Shown: piece by piece, positions 14,205-22,938 of the stretch
Position numbering within the stretch: position 1 is the stretch's first letter
Layout of the letters: each line of letters opens with the position of its first letter
Assembly (NCBI GenBank): GCA_947627835.1
Contig: CANQXM010000007.1
Location: 1 to 23,543 of the forward strand
Direction of reading: 5' to 3'
DNA length: 23,543 nucleotides
Source of the DNA: an uncultured Bacilli bacterium
GTDB taxonomy: Bacteria; Bacillota_I; Bacilli_A; RF39; UBA660
Notes under the pieces: model-generated
Database searches by the model: none
What the model saw: the letters and a program-made list of their open reading frames with translations, nothing else
What the model was told of the DNA's origin: nothing
Position numbers and translations under genes: made by a program

Positions 14205-14318
14205 TTAGAATATTGAGTTTTGCTCCTCTTCCTTTTTACTACACCAGGAACTAACCATACAAGAACAAAAAAGGAGAAGAACTAAAAATCCCAAAAGAAT
14301 CCCTAGCAAAATAAGCAT
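14205..14318 (-). CDS. 37-residue membrane protein
   Basis: A short protein starting MLILLGILLGFLVLLL, with one membrane helix, a Cys-rich end of the helix (FCSCM, SWC) and the charged tail SKKEEEQNSIF. ATG 14318 is chosen over the longer frame at 14387 because AGAGGTG lies seven bases upstream and the extra N-terminal part is not protein-like and overlaps the VanZ-like gene. It resembles small DUF3789-type membrane peptides in form only. It sits between the VanZ-like gene and the LCP gene, and a short AAAGG/CCTTT stem overlaps its stop. Function unknown. Confidence 0.55.
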   Translation of the reverse strand: MLILLGILLGFLVLLLFCSCMVSSWCSKKEEEQNSIF

Positions 14319-14377
14319 AACACTCACCTCTTTAAGTTTCCTATTATAAAAATATTCCAAAGAGGTGCAAGAAATTC

Positions 14378-14803
14378 TCATCGACAAATTTTGCGCTTTT
14401 TAAACTTCTGAATACCCAAAACCACAAGAAGACTGAAACTTGCAGCCAAAGTATCCAAGAAAACATCAAAGAAATTGCCACTACGTCCCATCATAAAAAA
14501 TTGGTGAAATTCATCACTACAAGCATAAAGAAAACAGAAAAGCCATGAAAAAGAATAAGGCTTTGATAAACTTTCCTCTCCTGCTTCAAAAGAAAGAATT
14601 CCCAAAACAAAATAAAGAAAAAAATGAGCAAGTTTGCGAATCATCCATTCCCATCCATGCAAAAAAGGAAAAATAGAAAGCAGAAAAGCAAAAAAACGGG
14701 AAGAAGTCTCGGAACTTTCTACTCCATTTTGATGAGAAAAAAGAAAAATAAGAATCATCCAAAAGAAAAGCAAACTCCATTTTAAAAACTTACGATATTT
14801 CAT
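14378..14803 (-). CDS. VanZ-like membrane protein
   Basis: A 141-residue VanZ-family protein. Diagnostic features: IFLFSHQNG after the first helix, RKLAHFFLYFVLG in the middle, and SDEFHQFFMMGRSGNFFDVFLDTLAA in two blocks, giving four membrane helices. The start is ATG 14803, with GGTGA five bases upstream; the TTG at 14815 would lie in the T-run of the preceding hairpin. VanZ proteins give low teicoplanin resistance in some enterococci, but most relatives in Bacillota are of unknown role. Here it follows the CpsC-CpsD pair and precedes the LCP gene. Confidence 0.88.
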   Translation of the reverse strand: MKYRKFLKWSLLFFWMILIFLFSHQNGVESSETSSRFFAFLLSIFPFLHGWEWMIRKLAHFFLYFVLGILSFEAGEESLSKPYSFSWLFCFLYACSDEFHQFFMMGRSGNFFDVFLDTLAASFSLLVVLGIQKFKKRKICR

Positions 14804-14812
14804 ACCATTCAC

Positions 14813-14834
14813 CAAAAAAAGAGCCGAAACTCTT
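14813..14834 (-). terminator. Weak intrinsic terminator between the CpsD-like gene and the VanZ-like gene
   Basis: AAGAG (14834-14830) pairs with CTCTT (14823-14819), followed by seven T, in the leftward transcript. It overlaps the CpsD stop codon. The stem is only 5 bp, so partial termination at best. Confidence 0.4.
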
Positions 14835-15507
14835 AATTTTCAATATAATAATTGCCATAATAACTGCTATGAACTTCAGGAACTTTATTGACAACTACCC
14901 CAGCGATATCTGCGCCGACATTTTCAAGGGTCTTTTTGGTATTTTCAAGTTGATCCAATTTCGTATAATTAACCGCACAAACAACGACAACTTTATCTAC
15001 GTTCTTACTCATGACAATGGAATCAGTAAGTCCCCCAACAGGAGTTCCATCACAAATAATATAATCATAATGTCCTTTTAAAATTTCTAACAATTTTTGA
15101 TTTTTATTGGAATCCAAAAGTTCACTTGGATTTGGTGGCACAATCCCACTTGTAAGCAAATGCAAATTATGAATATAAGTCTTTTTTACATATTCCTTAT
15201 ATTCTTTTTCGACATCACCCAAAAGTAAATTTGAAAGTCCCTTATCATTCGTAATATTAAATAAACGATGAAGTCTTCCTTTACGTAAATCACAATCAAT
15301 TAATAAAACTTTGTGATTGTTTTGAGCAAAAGCTGCTGCCAAATTAGCACTAATAAAACTTTTTCCTTCTCCAGATACAGAAGATGTAATCAAAATGGTT
15401 TGTACTTTCTTATCTGCGGATGAAAATTGTAAATTAGTTCGAATAATTCGAATTGCTTCTGCTACAGAAGATCGAGAGTTTTTTTCAACAATTAATTCAC
15501 TACGCAT
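14833..15507 (-). CDS. cpsD: CpsD/Wze-type bacterial tyrosine kinase
   Basis: A 224-residue cytoplasmic BY-kinase that, with the CpsC-like membrane adaptor, controls polysaccharide chain length and export. It has the N-terminal EAIRIIRTNLQFS motif typical of CpsD, Walker A SSVSGEGKS (42-50), Walker A' LLIDCDLRKGRLH (68-80), and a Walker B with DYIICDGTPVGG (148-159), where the usual DTPP reads DGTP. The C-terminal tyrosine cluster SSYYGNYYIEN (214-224; Tyr216, 217, 220, 221) is the expected autophosphorylation site. Its start codon overlaps the end of the CpsC-like gene. Most BY-kinases have DxPP-like Walker B, so the inserted Gly is odd but within the family's fold. The gene order is that of streptococcal and lactococcal capsule operons. 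Confidence 0.93.
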   Translation of the reverse strand: MRSELIVEKNSRSSVAEAIRIIRTNLQFSSADKKVQTILITSSVSGEGKSFISANLAAAFAQNNHKVLLIDCDLRKGRLHRLFNITNDKGLSNLLLGDVEKEYKEYVKKTYIHNLHLLTSGIVPPNPSELLDSNKNQKLLEILKGHYDYIICDGTPVGGLTDSIVMSKNVDKVVVVCAVNYTKLDQLENTKKTLENVGADIAGVVVNKVPEVHSSYYGNYYIEN

Positions 15508-16202
15508 TATTTGCTACCTCCCTTTTTCTTACCACGATTAATCGTATTATAATCAGGAACACTTCCCAAAACGACCATTTCTAACTTCGTTCCAATTTGT
15601 TCCGTATTTTTTACTGTATTATCAAGGAAGAATACCAACAACAATAATCCGATTGAAAAAAACAAACCTAAAACAACACAAATAACTGCTGATTTTAAAT
15701 AATTCATATTACTAGGGCTATCACTTAAGAGGGCTTCATCTAAAATCTCAACATTTTTAATATTATAGCGATCTTGAATTTCTGATTTAAAAACATTGGT
15801 AACTTCATTGGCAACATCCCGAGCAACGTTTCGATTAGAATCAACCACAGAAATATTTAAAACCAATGAATCAGTAGCAGCTTTAATGGTAATATTTTGT
15901 GCTAATTCCTCAGGACTCTTACTAAGTTTTAAATCAGAAATTACTTTGGATAACACCTTACGGCTTGTAATAACCTCTTGATACGTAGGAATCATCTTTG
16001 TATTAAGTGTAATATCATTGGTTGAAATCTTCGTCGTCTCCGTTCCCGTTACAGTAAGGGAAGTAGATGACACATATAATGGTTTTTTAATAACCATAAA
16101 ATAAAACAAACCAATAATCGTAATTAAAATAGTAACAATAAAAACAAAAATAGCATGTTTCCGAATATAACTTAAAAACTCTAAAACATTTAACTCTTCC
16201 AT
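15507..16202 (-). CDS. cpsC: CpsC/Wzz-type polysaccharide co-polymerase
   Basis: A 231-residue chain-length determinant. It has the Wzz N-terminal motif (LEFLSYIRKH), a first membrane helix (about 16-36), an extracellular domain, and a second helix (about 165-190, after the DSPSNMNYLKSAVI Pro-rich motif) with a short cytoplasmic tail of basic residues. This tail is what activates the separate kinase CpsD in Gram-positive systems. The stop overlaps the CpsD start, so the two are translationally coupled. It lies 32 nt after the priming transferase. Confidence 0.93.
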   Translation of the reverse strand: MEELNVLEFLSYIRKHAIFVFIVTILITIIGLFYFMVIKKPLYVSSTSLTVTGTETTKISTNDITLNTKMIPTYQEVITSRKVLSKVISDLKLSKSPEELAQNITIKAATDSLVLNISVVDSNRNVARDVANEVTNVFKSEIQDRYNIKNVEILDEALLSDSPSNMNYLKSAVICVVLGLFFSIGLLLLVFFLDNTVKNTEQIGTKLEMVVLGSVPDYNTINRGKKKGGSK

Positions 16203-16234
16203 AAAAACTCCTTTATATTTCTAAAGCCGAAACA

Positions 16235-16912
16235 TTACTTAGCACCCGTACGTTTAAATACGGTCACAATGGTTGAAAAAGCAATCTTAATATCTAACCA
16301 TAATGAAAAATGATCAATATAATAAAGTTCCAAACGTACGCGTTCTTTATAAGAGACACTATTTCGACCATTAGCCGCCCAGTATCCAGTTAACCCTGGA
16401 CGCATACTTAAAAATTTCTTAGCTTGCGCTTTATTATAGTTTTCAATTTCATCCGGTACAATAGGTCGCGGTCCAATTAAAGACATATCTCCTTTAAAAA
16501 TATTGATAAATTGAGGAAATTCATCCAAAGAAGTAACTCGTAAAAATTTACCAATTTTGGTAATCCGTGGATCATGTTCAATTTTTCGGTTTTTATAATA
16601 TTCCTCACGAATCTCTTCATTTTCCGAAAGCCACTTGGCAAGCACTTCCTCGGCATTGGGAACCATCGTCCGGAATTTATAAATGTAAATAAACTCCCCA
16701 TAGCGTCCAAGTCTCTTTTGTTTAAAGAAAATGCTATGAAAATCGCCACTACACATCGTAATAATCTTTACAAATATAATAAGTGGAACTAAAAACAACA
16801 TTCCAATTAAACTAACAAAAATATCAAATAAGCGCTTAATAAGGCACTCAACATATCGTATGGATATAACTTTAACTTTATCATCTGTCATAAACAACTC
16901 TTTCTCCTGCAT
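16235..16912 (-). CDS. Priming sugar (glycosyl-phosphate) transferase, polyprenyl-phosphate dependent
   Basis: A 225-residue bacterial sugar transferase, which places the first sugar-1-phosphate on undecaprenyl phosphate at the membrane. It has KRLFDIFVSLIGML with the membrane helix, KQKRLGRYGEFIYIYKFRTM, the acidic ITKIGKFLRVTSLDEFPQ block, GDMSLIGPRPIVPDE and RPGLTGYWAANGR. This is the minimal catalytic form without the extra N-terminal helices of the WbaP/CpsE type. ATG 16912 is chosen because GGAGG lies six bases upstream and because the longer frame begins at the promoter's expected transcription start. It is the first gene of the leftward polysaccharide unit. The sugar cannot be read from the sequence. 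Confidence 0.93.
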   Translation of the reverse strand: MQEKELFMTDDKVKVISIRYVECLIKRLFDIFVSLIGMLFLVPLIIFVKIITMCSGDFHSIFFKQKRLGRYGEFIYIYKFRTMVPNAEEVLAKWLSENEEIREEYYKNRKIEHDPRITKIGKFLRVTSLDEFPQFINIFKGDMSLIGPRPIVPDEIENYNKAQAKKFLSMRPGLTGYWAANGRNSVSYKERVRLELYYIDHFSLWLDIKIAFSTIVTVFKRTGAK

Positions 16913-16944
16913 ACAAACCCTCCACATTATTTCCAGCAATCAAA

Positions 16945-16953
16945 ATTATAGCA
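16945..16953 (-). promoter_or_regulatory. Extended -10 promoter of the polysaccharide operon
   Basis: TGCTATAAT on the minus strand (TGnTATAAT) lies 32 bases before ATG 16912. The -35 region is poor, as is common with extended -10 promoters. A TAGCAT/ATGCTA pair overlaps it, which may be a regulator site. The rest of 16954-17169, between divergent genes, holds no gene I can support. Confidence 0.6.
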
Positions 16954-17169
16954 TAGATGCGGGTATCTTCCTAGATGCTAACATAAACTTAACAAAAAAA
17001 ATGTCAATATTTGTGTTATAAACCCCTAAAATGAAAAACTGATGGTTATCTTAACACATTGCGATGAAAAATTCAACGAAAAATTTACATCCCTTCTCTA
17101 ACATATGTAAAAAGGAAGAAGAAAGAAACCAAAAACATGGTAAAATAAAAACAAAGCGAGGAGAAAATC

Positions 17170-18186
17170 ATGAACTATGCCAATTGGATTATTCCCATAA
17201 TCTTAATGATTTTACTAGGAGGATTTTATATTGGAATTCATCTGCGTACCCTAGTAAATCCCAAGTATTCCAAAATTTTTTGGATTCTTCTCTATCTAAT
17301 TATTACAAGTATGCTCCTATTAAGAAACATCATCATTGCTTTTTTCTTTTACTTAATTTTCTTCTTTCTCATCTTTGATATTTTAAAAGGAATAGCAAAA
17401 ATTGGCAAAAAAGAAGAAATCTTTAATAAAATCAATCAAAATAGCAAAACCGTGATTCTTTTAAGTGCCCTTTTAACGCTTTATGGCTTTTTAAACGCGA
17501 ATATCATTACCATCAAAAATTATGATATCCATCTCAATAATCTTTCCAAGAACCTTACCATTGCGGTCATTACAGACGTTCATCTAAAAAATGAAAAACA
17601 ATTAAAGGATTTACAAAAAAGAATTGAAAACGAACCAATTGATTGGGCTTTTTTCGTAGGAGACATCTTTGATGAATATACAAGTGACACATTAAAAGAA
17701 AAAGCTTATGAAACGTTTTCCCAATTAAAAGTTCAAAAAATGTTTTGGGTAGAAGGAAATCATGATTTTCTAACTCCAGAAAGCAAAGAAAAATTAACGG
17801 AAAGGAACATTCAAGTATTAGAAGATGAAAGTATTACCATCGATGCTTTCGTAAACATCATTGGTCGAAAAGATTATCGTCATAACTTGCTAAACGAACC
17901 TAGAAAAAATCTAACCGAACTAATCGAAGAAACCAATCCTACTCTACCAACCATCTTACTAGACCATCAACCCAGAGAAGAAGAAAATATCGAAAACCTT
18001 CCCATTGATTTGCAAATCTCCGGACATACCCATGCCGGTCAAATATTTCCAGGAAATTTCATCTTAGAATCTGGTTACAAAAAGAAAGGAAACTACCAAA
18101 AGATAGTTTCCACAGGAATGGGTGTTTGGGCGGTCCCAATTAGAACAGCAAAACATAATGAATTAGTGATTTTGCATCTTACATAG
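17170..18186 (+). CDS. Membrane-bound metallophosphoesterase (YkuE/calcineurin-like)
   Basis: A 338-residue protein, the only rightward gene in the window. Four N-terminal membrane segments (about 5-24, 35-52, 53-75, 93-112) are followed by a calcineurin-like phosphoesterase domain with all metal motifs: TDVH (Asp136, His138), GDIFD (Asp165), GNHD (Asn197, His198), LDHQP, and SGHTHAGQ. The domain should be outside the membrane or at its surface, as in YkuE-like enzymes. GAGGAG lies upstream of ATG 17170. Its end overlaps the end of the convergent 4.6-kb surface protein gene by 8 bp, so no separate terminator region exists between them. The substrate is unknown; cell-envelope phospholipid- or wall-linked phosphate is a guess. 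Confidence 0.9.
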   Translation: MNYANWIIPIILMILLGGFYIGIHLRTLVNPKYSKIFWILLYLIITSMLLLRNIIIAFFFYLIFFFLIFDILKGIAKIGKKEEIFNKINQNSKTVILLSALLTLYGFLNANIITIKNYDIHLNNLSKNLTIAVITDVHLKNEKQLKDLQKRIENEPIDWAFFVGDIFDEYTSDTLKEKAYETFSQLKVQKMFWVEGNHDFLTPESKEKLTERNIQVLEDESITIDAFVNIIGRKDYRHNLLNEPRKNLTELIEETNPTLPTILLDHQPREEENIENLPIDLQISGHTHAGQIFPGNFILESGYKKKGNYQKIVSTGMGVWAVPIRTAKHNELVILHLT

Positions 18187-21100
18187 TTTTTTTCGCTTTG
18201 CGATACCAAAACACACCACCACCAATTCCACAAAGACCAGCAAGTCCAGAAAGAAGGAACGTAACAATGGCATCAAAGGTAACTGGGGTACTTGTCTCTT
18301 CTTCTTTGATCTCCTCTAAAAGGAAGATTGGTTTTAAAACAAGATCTTCATAAATTGGGGTTGAAGCATCAATCACTTCATCATTTTTAGCATTTACAAA
18401 ATGATCAAAAACCATACCTTCTGGAATTTGTAAACTTGCTTTCATGCGTTCTTGATCTTCGTTTGAAAGACTTTCCAAGGTATTTCCTTCTTCAAGGAAA
18501 AATTCTTCTTGATTCAAAGTCACTTTTACCAAATATTTTGCAGATATCATCACATTTTTATAAAGTGCTTGATCCATTTCTAACGTATCCCCAGCTTCAT
18601 TAACAAACCGAGAGAAATTCTCTTTTTCTTTTAAAGAAGTGAAATAATTTTTTCCATCTTCCTCTAAATCATTCAAACATTTTCCTTCTTCTAAAAGATA
18701 GGTTTTCTCATCCACCGTCACTGAAATTTGATAAATTGGAACTAACCGGATATTTTCATGAAGTTCACTTTTTTCATCAAAATCTTCTCCATTTATCATA
18801 AACTTCCAAAAAGATTTCTCCGTAGGATGAATAATCTTTTCATAATCTTCCTCATTTTTAAGACTTTCAATGGTCTCTCCTTCACCAATTTCAAAGGTAT
18901 AATCTAAAATAGAAACCAAAACATGATAAGTACTCGTTAGCTGTAAATCACTTGAAATTGCATCCGTAACATGGAAAACTTCTCCATATTCATCGACATA
19001 ATGATCAAAGACTTTATTTTGTGCTCGCAAACTTTCCAAAATTTGCCAATCACTTGCAGATAAATCTTCTAAAGAATCACCCGCATTCAAATAGAAATCA
19101 TAACCATCAACCGTTACTTTTAACTGATATTCAGCTGAAATTGTCACATGATGATGCAAAGCTTGATCCATCGCAATTTCACTGCCATCCGAAAGTACAA
19201 AACGAGCAAATGGTCGATCCGATTGATGTTTTAACGTTTCTAAAGCAAGTAATCCATCATCATTCAAATCCAAAAGAGATTCTCCATCAAAAAGTTCATA
19301 GCGAGTATCCAAAATCGTCACCTGAATAGTATAAACTGGTTCCAAGGTCACATTTTGATAAATTGGCTCGTCTTCTAAAACTTCTCTTCCATTCAAAGTA
19401 AACATTTGAAAATCTTTTCCATCCACAGATTTGATGGCTTGATACATAGAATCATGTTGGAAAGTAAGTAAACTACTACCCTCTTCCATTTTAAATACGG
19501 AATCTAAAATCGTAACACAAACATAATATTTAGCGTGTAAAGTAGTATGTTGATAGAAAGGCGTTGCCTCATCAAAGACTTCATCGCCAAGATAGAAATT
19601 ATAAAATTCTTTATGCGTTGGGTTAACAATCTTTTGAAAATCTTCATTTTCATAAAGTTCTTGAATTGTTTTCCCCTCATCTACTACAAACAAAGTTCCA
19701 TCAATCGTTACTTGAACTTGATAATGCGTAGTCAATGTTGTGTTTTGATGAATTGGACTCGTCACTGAAAAATCTTTACCATTTTCTAAAAATCCTCGGA
19801 AATCTTTTTGAGAAGTAGAAAAAATCGCATCATAATTTTCATTACCCTTCAAATCATCTAAGCATTGTCCTTCTAAAAGAGTAAATTCCAAAGAATCAAT
19901 CTTTACTAAAACCTGATATAAAACATCTAAATGAAGTTCTTCAGTAATGGGGGTTGTTTCTAAAAATTCATCTTCGCCATTTACAAATTTCCAAAATTGT
20001 TTATCATCTGGATAACGAATTTGATAATACAAAGAATTACTTTCTAAATCTTTTAAGGTTTGATTTTCATCTAATTGAAATGATTTACCAGCAATAACTA
20101 CTCGAACAAAATACGTTCCATGAAGTGTAACATTTTCATGAATTGGTTGATTCATATCAAAATCAGATCCATCTTCATGAACTAATTTATGAAAAATCTT
20201 CTTTTCTTTAGAGATTGCTTGTTGATACATAGGATCACTGACATAATCTGCAAGCACTTCTCCTTCTACAAGACGAAGCGTAGTTCCCTCGATAGTAACG
20301 AGTACATGATAAAGAGCAGTAAGCGTAGTATCTTCATAAATTTCCGTATCTTCTAAAAAGAGAACCCCATCTTTTTGAAACTGCCAAAACTCTTTGTTAG
20401 AAGGCGAAATCAATTCTTGATAACGGGCATCCAAAGCGAAATCTGTTAACTTCCCTTTTTCAGGTAAAGTAAAGGATTCGCCATTAATCGTTACCGTAAC
20501 ATGATACAAAATAGATAATTCGATATTTTCAGTAATGGCACGACTGGTATCAAAATCTTCTCCATCATGAAGAAAAGAATCAAACGTTTTATGATCCGGA
20601 TGTAACAAAGCTTCATACGTTTCATTGCCACTTAAAGAATCTAAATTGCTTCCTTCATCAAGATAGAAAGTATGCTCTACCTTTTCACCTTTAACATGAA
20701 CTTTTACTTGATAAGAAAAAGTAAGATGCGTATGTTCTGTAATTGGAGTTTGGAAAGTCATCTCCGGATTGGAAGAAATCGATGCAAAAATCTTATTGGT
20801 AGGTTCTCGAAGTGCTAAATAACGATCTTTTTGAGATTCATCATTTTCTAAATCATCCAAACAGCCACCTTCTGGTAAAACAAAGCGTTCCGTATTAATA
20901 AATACATCAACGGTATATTGTGGTATCAAAGACTGATCTTCAAAAATCGGTGTATCTAAAGAAAAATCTTGAAAACCAACAAAATTTTTATTGCTTGGTT
21001 TAAAAATCGACTGGTAAGCTTCCTCTTCTTGAATACTTTGAAGCGTTGCTCCTTCCGGTAAAACAATCTTCTCATCTAAAACCATAACCCATACTTCATA

Positions 21101-22819
21101 TTTGGGAGTAATCGTCACATTTTTCATAATCGGGGTATCTAAGGAAACTTCTGCCGTAGAATGATCCGTATAAACCCCATCAAAATGCGTAAAGTGCTTA
21201 TTAGCTTGTTCCTTTAAGCCTTCTAGTCTACTTGCTTCTTCTTCGGGTAAATCTTGCAAGGTTTTGCCAAGTTCTAAAGTAAAAGGACGGGGATCATTAA
21301 AAAAGGTTACCTGAACTTGAAACTTCGGTGTTAACGTTAAATCTTTGGTAATCGGTGTATCTTCATCAATAATTTGTTCATTTCCAGATTCATCTTTCCC
21401 TACAAAATGCCAAAATTGCTTATCCAAACTTCCCTCTTCTTTATAAGAACGAAGCTTTTGCAAACTAGTAGGATCTAAACTACCAAGTGTACTATTTTCA
21501 TCGACATAAAACGTATCACTGCCAATTCTTACCCGATAAATACGAATAACTTTAGGAAAAATATCCGCATTTGTAGAAACACTCGTCCGTTTATCAAACG
21601 TCGTCGGACTTGCATAATTTGTCTGCCACTCTTCAAACCGGTATTGACTAAGTTTTTGAATATTTGCTTCCATAGAAGTCAAACGTTCTTCAAAACTAGT
21701 TGAATTGGAATACGTCTTTATTTCTCCATTTCCTTCTTGATCGTAAATACCAACTACAATATAAGAAGAATTCGTATTATACTTGTGTGCCATATCATTT
21801 GGGTGAATCTTGACGCTTCCCTCAATTTGGACCACATTATTATCTGCTGGTAAATTATTATTACCAAAATTAAATACATAACCACTACCATCATAAGTAT
21901 GGTTCGTAAAATGGCCACTACTATCAACTTGTTGTAAAGTATCTTCTAAAATGGAATTTCCTTTAATAGAAATCTGAACATTTTGATTGGTAATTGTTTG
22001 ATTAAAATAAATTAAATGCGCTTTAGTAGCAGCAGAACTACCATTCAGCATAAAAGAATTATATAATTTCGTACCATCTAACTCCAAACGAAGTCCATCT
22101 TGTCCGCGAATTGAAATCGCCGCTTCTGCATCATTACCGGCATATCCTAAAACAGTTGAATCCCATAACTTCACAGAATTTCCAGTTTCCTTAGAAGAAG
22201 ATTCATCTGGGGATGCAATAGCAAGAGCAAGCTGACCGGCAATATAAGTATTTTTAAAAGTAATTAGGTTATTAGAAGAAGCAATTCGAACTCCATCTAA
22301 ATAACCAGTAAACTCAGAATTATTGGCTTCAATAATACAACCATCCGCATTGGCAGTAATATTAAGTGCCATTCCTCGCTCATCATCGATATCTTCACTA
22401 CCACCGCCACCATAAGTAACCATCGTATCATCAAAATACACAATTGCTTGATTATCGATTTGAACGATGGAATGATTAATAGAAGAACGAAACATATTAA
22501 ATAAAATGGCATTTTCAAAATGAACCGTTGGAGGTTTCCCATTGGCTTTACTGCGAATAAAAATGCGTGCAAAAAGTTGCTTTTTCCCGTCACCTCGACC
22601 ACGAATCGTAAGATCCTTATTAATAATCACTTCATCTTCTGAAAAGGATCGGGCATCATATTCCAAAACATCTCCATCAGAAGCTGCATTAATGGCTTCT
22701 TGCAACTTTCCTTTGACATTTTCAACCTGAATTACTTTCGCATTACTGCTTTCCACTTTAAAGCAAAAACAAAGAAGAATTATTCCAACCAAAACCAGTT
22801 TACTTTGTAATCTTTTCAT
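18179..22819 (-). CDS. Giant membrane-anchored surface protein: beta-helix plus about sixteen tandem beta-grasp-like repeats
   Basis: A 1,546-residue secreted protein. The signal peptide (KRLQSKLVLVGIILLCFCF) is followed by a right-handed beta-helix-like region (about 28-330, starting QEAINAASDGDVLEY, typical of pectate-lyase-like coils). From about 430 to 1490 there are sixteen head-to-tail repeats of 63-73 residues. Each begins with a strand V-x-V-x-I, then F-x-L-x-E-G-x-x-L-x-x-L, a K-x-F-x-x-F centre and ends T-P-I-x-E-x-x-T-L-x-x-x-Y. This resembles diverged InlB B-repeats (Listeria-Bacteroides repeat, beta-grasp). The C-terminus has a membrane helix and the tail YRKAKKTM, with no LPxTG motif, so it is held by the helix rather than by a sortase. 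AAGGAAT precedes the start, and an extended -10 lies at 22846-22854. A stalk-like adhesin is likely; its ligand is unknown. Confidence 0.9.
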   Translation of the reverse strand: MKRLQSKLVLVGIILLCFCFKVESSNAKVIQVENVKGKLQEAINAASDGDVLEYDARSFSEDEVIINKDLTIRGRGDGKKQLFARIFIRSKANGKPPTVHFENAILFNMFRSSINHSIVQIDNQAIVYFDDTMVTYGGGGSEDIDDERGMALNITANADGCIIEANNSEFTGYLDGVRIASSNNLITFKNTYIAGQLALAIASPDESSSKETGNSVKLWDSTVLGYAGNDAEAAISIRGQDGLRLELDGTKLYNSFMLNGSSAATKAHLIYFNQTITNQNVQISIKGNSILEDTLQQVDSSGHFTNHTYDGSGYVFNFGNNNLPADNNVVQIEGSVKIHPNDMAHKYNTNSSYIVVGIYDQEGNGEIKTYSNSTSFEERLTSMEANIQKLSQYRFEEWQTNYASPTTFDKRTSVSTNADIFPKVIRIYRVRIGSDTFYVDENSTLGSLDPTSLQKLRSYKEEGSLDKQFWHFVGKDESGNEQIIDEDTPITKDLTLTPKFQVQVTFFNDPRPFTLELGKTLQDLPEEEASRLEGLKEQANKHFTHFDGVYTDHSTAEVSLDTPIMKNVTITPKYEVWVMVLDEKIVLPEGATLQSIQEEEAYQSIFKPSNKNFVGFQDFSLDTPIFEDQSLIPQYTVDVFINTERFVLPEGGCLDDLENDESQKDRYLALREPTNKIFASISSNPEMTFQTPITEHTHLTFSYQVKVHVKGEKVEHTFYLDEGSNLDSLSGNETYEALLHPDHKTFDSFLHDGEDFDTSRAITENIELSILYHVTVTINGESFTLPEKGKLTDFALDARYQELISPSNKEFWQFQKDGVLFLEDTEIYEDTTLTALYHVLVTIEGTTLRLVEGEVLADYVSDPMYQQAISKEKKIFHKLVHEDGSDFDMNQPIHENVTLHGTYFVRVVIAGKSFQLDENQTLKDLESNSLYYQIRYPDDKQFWKFVNGEDEFLETTPITEELHLDVLYQVLVKIDSLEFTLLEGQCLDDLKGNENYDAIFSTSQKDFRGFLENGKDFSVTSPIHQNTTLTTHYQVQVTIDGTLFVVDEGKTIQELYENEDFQKIVNPTHKEFYNFYLGDEVFDEATPFYQHTTLHAKYYVCVTILDSVFKMEEGSSLLTFQHDSMYQAIKSVDGKDFQMFTLNGREVLEDEPIYQNVTLEPVYTIQVTILDTRYELFDGESLLDLNDDGLLALETLKHQSDRPFARFVLSDGSEIAMDQALHHHVTISAEYQLKVTVDGYDFYLNAGDSLEDLSASDWQILESLRAQNKVFDHYVDEYGEVFHVTDAISSDLQLTSTYHVLVSILDYTFEIGEGETIESLKNEEDYEKIIHPTEKSFWKFMINGEDFDEKSELHENIRLVPIYQISVTVDEKTYLLEEGKCLNDLEEDGKNYFTSLKEKENFSRFVNEAGDTLEMDQALYKNVMISAKYLVKVTLNQEEFFLEEGNTLESLSNEDQERMKASLQIPEGMVFDHFVNAKNDEVIDASTPIYEDLVLKPIFLLEEIKEEETSTPVTFDAIVTFLLSGLAGLCGIGGGVFWYRKAKKTM
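18890..21540 (-). repeat. Protein-level tandem repeat array within the giant surface protein
   Basis: The core of about sixteen repeat units of roughly 65 codons, recognised from the translated pattern rather than from DNA identity. Copies differ widely in sequence, so slippage at DNA level is not obvious. Limits are approximate, and the first and last units extend a little to each side. Confidence 0.7.
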
Positions 22820-22845
22820 AAAATCATTCCTTATATAACAGATAG

Positions 22846-22854
22846 ATTATATCA
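22846..22854 (-). promoter_or_regulatory. Extended -10 promoter of the giant surface protein gene
   Basis: TGATATAAT on the minus strand (TGnTATAAT) lies 26 bases before the start codon. A TTGACA exists further upstream but at the wrong distance. The gap to the next gene (22820-22938) holds nothing else clear. Confidence 0.55.
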
Positions 22855-22938
22855 TAAATTAGCTCAGAGGAAACTTTTTAGTGTTAAAAAACTTAAAAAA
22901 TTGTCAAAAAAAAAGAAATTGAACTCTCCAAGCAAAAA

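Noticed and set aside
18179..22819. CRISPR array or DNA-level satellite in the repeat-rich gene
   Set aside because: The repetition is at protein level only; there are no identical short repeats with spacers.
22861..22938. Intrinsic terminator after the PASTA-type PBP
   Set aside because: T-runs are present but I found no convincing stem before them.
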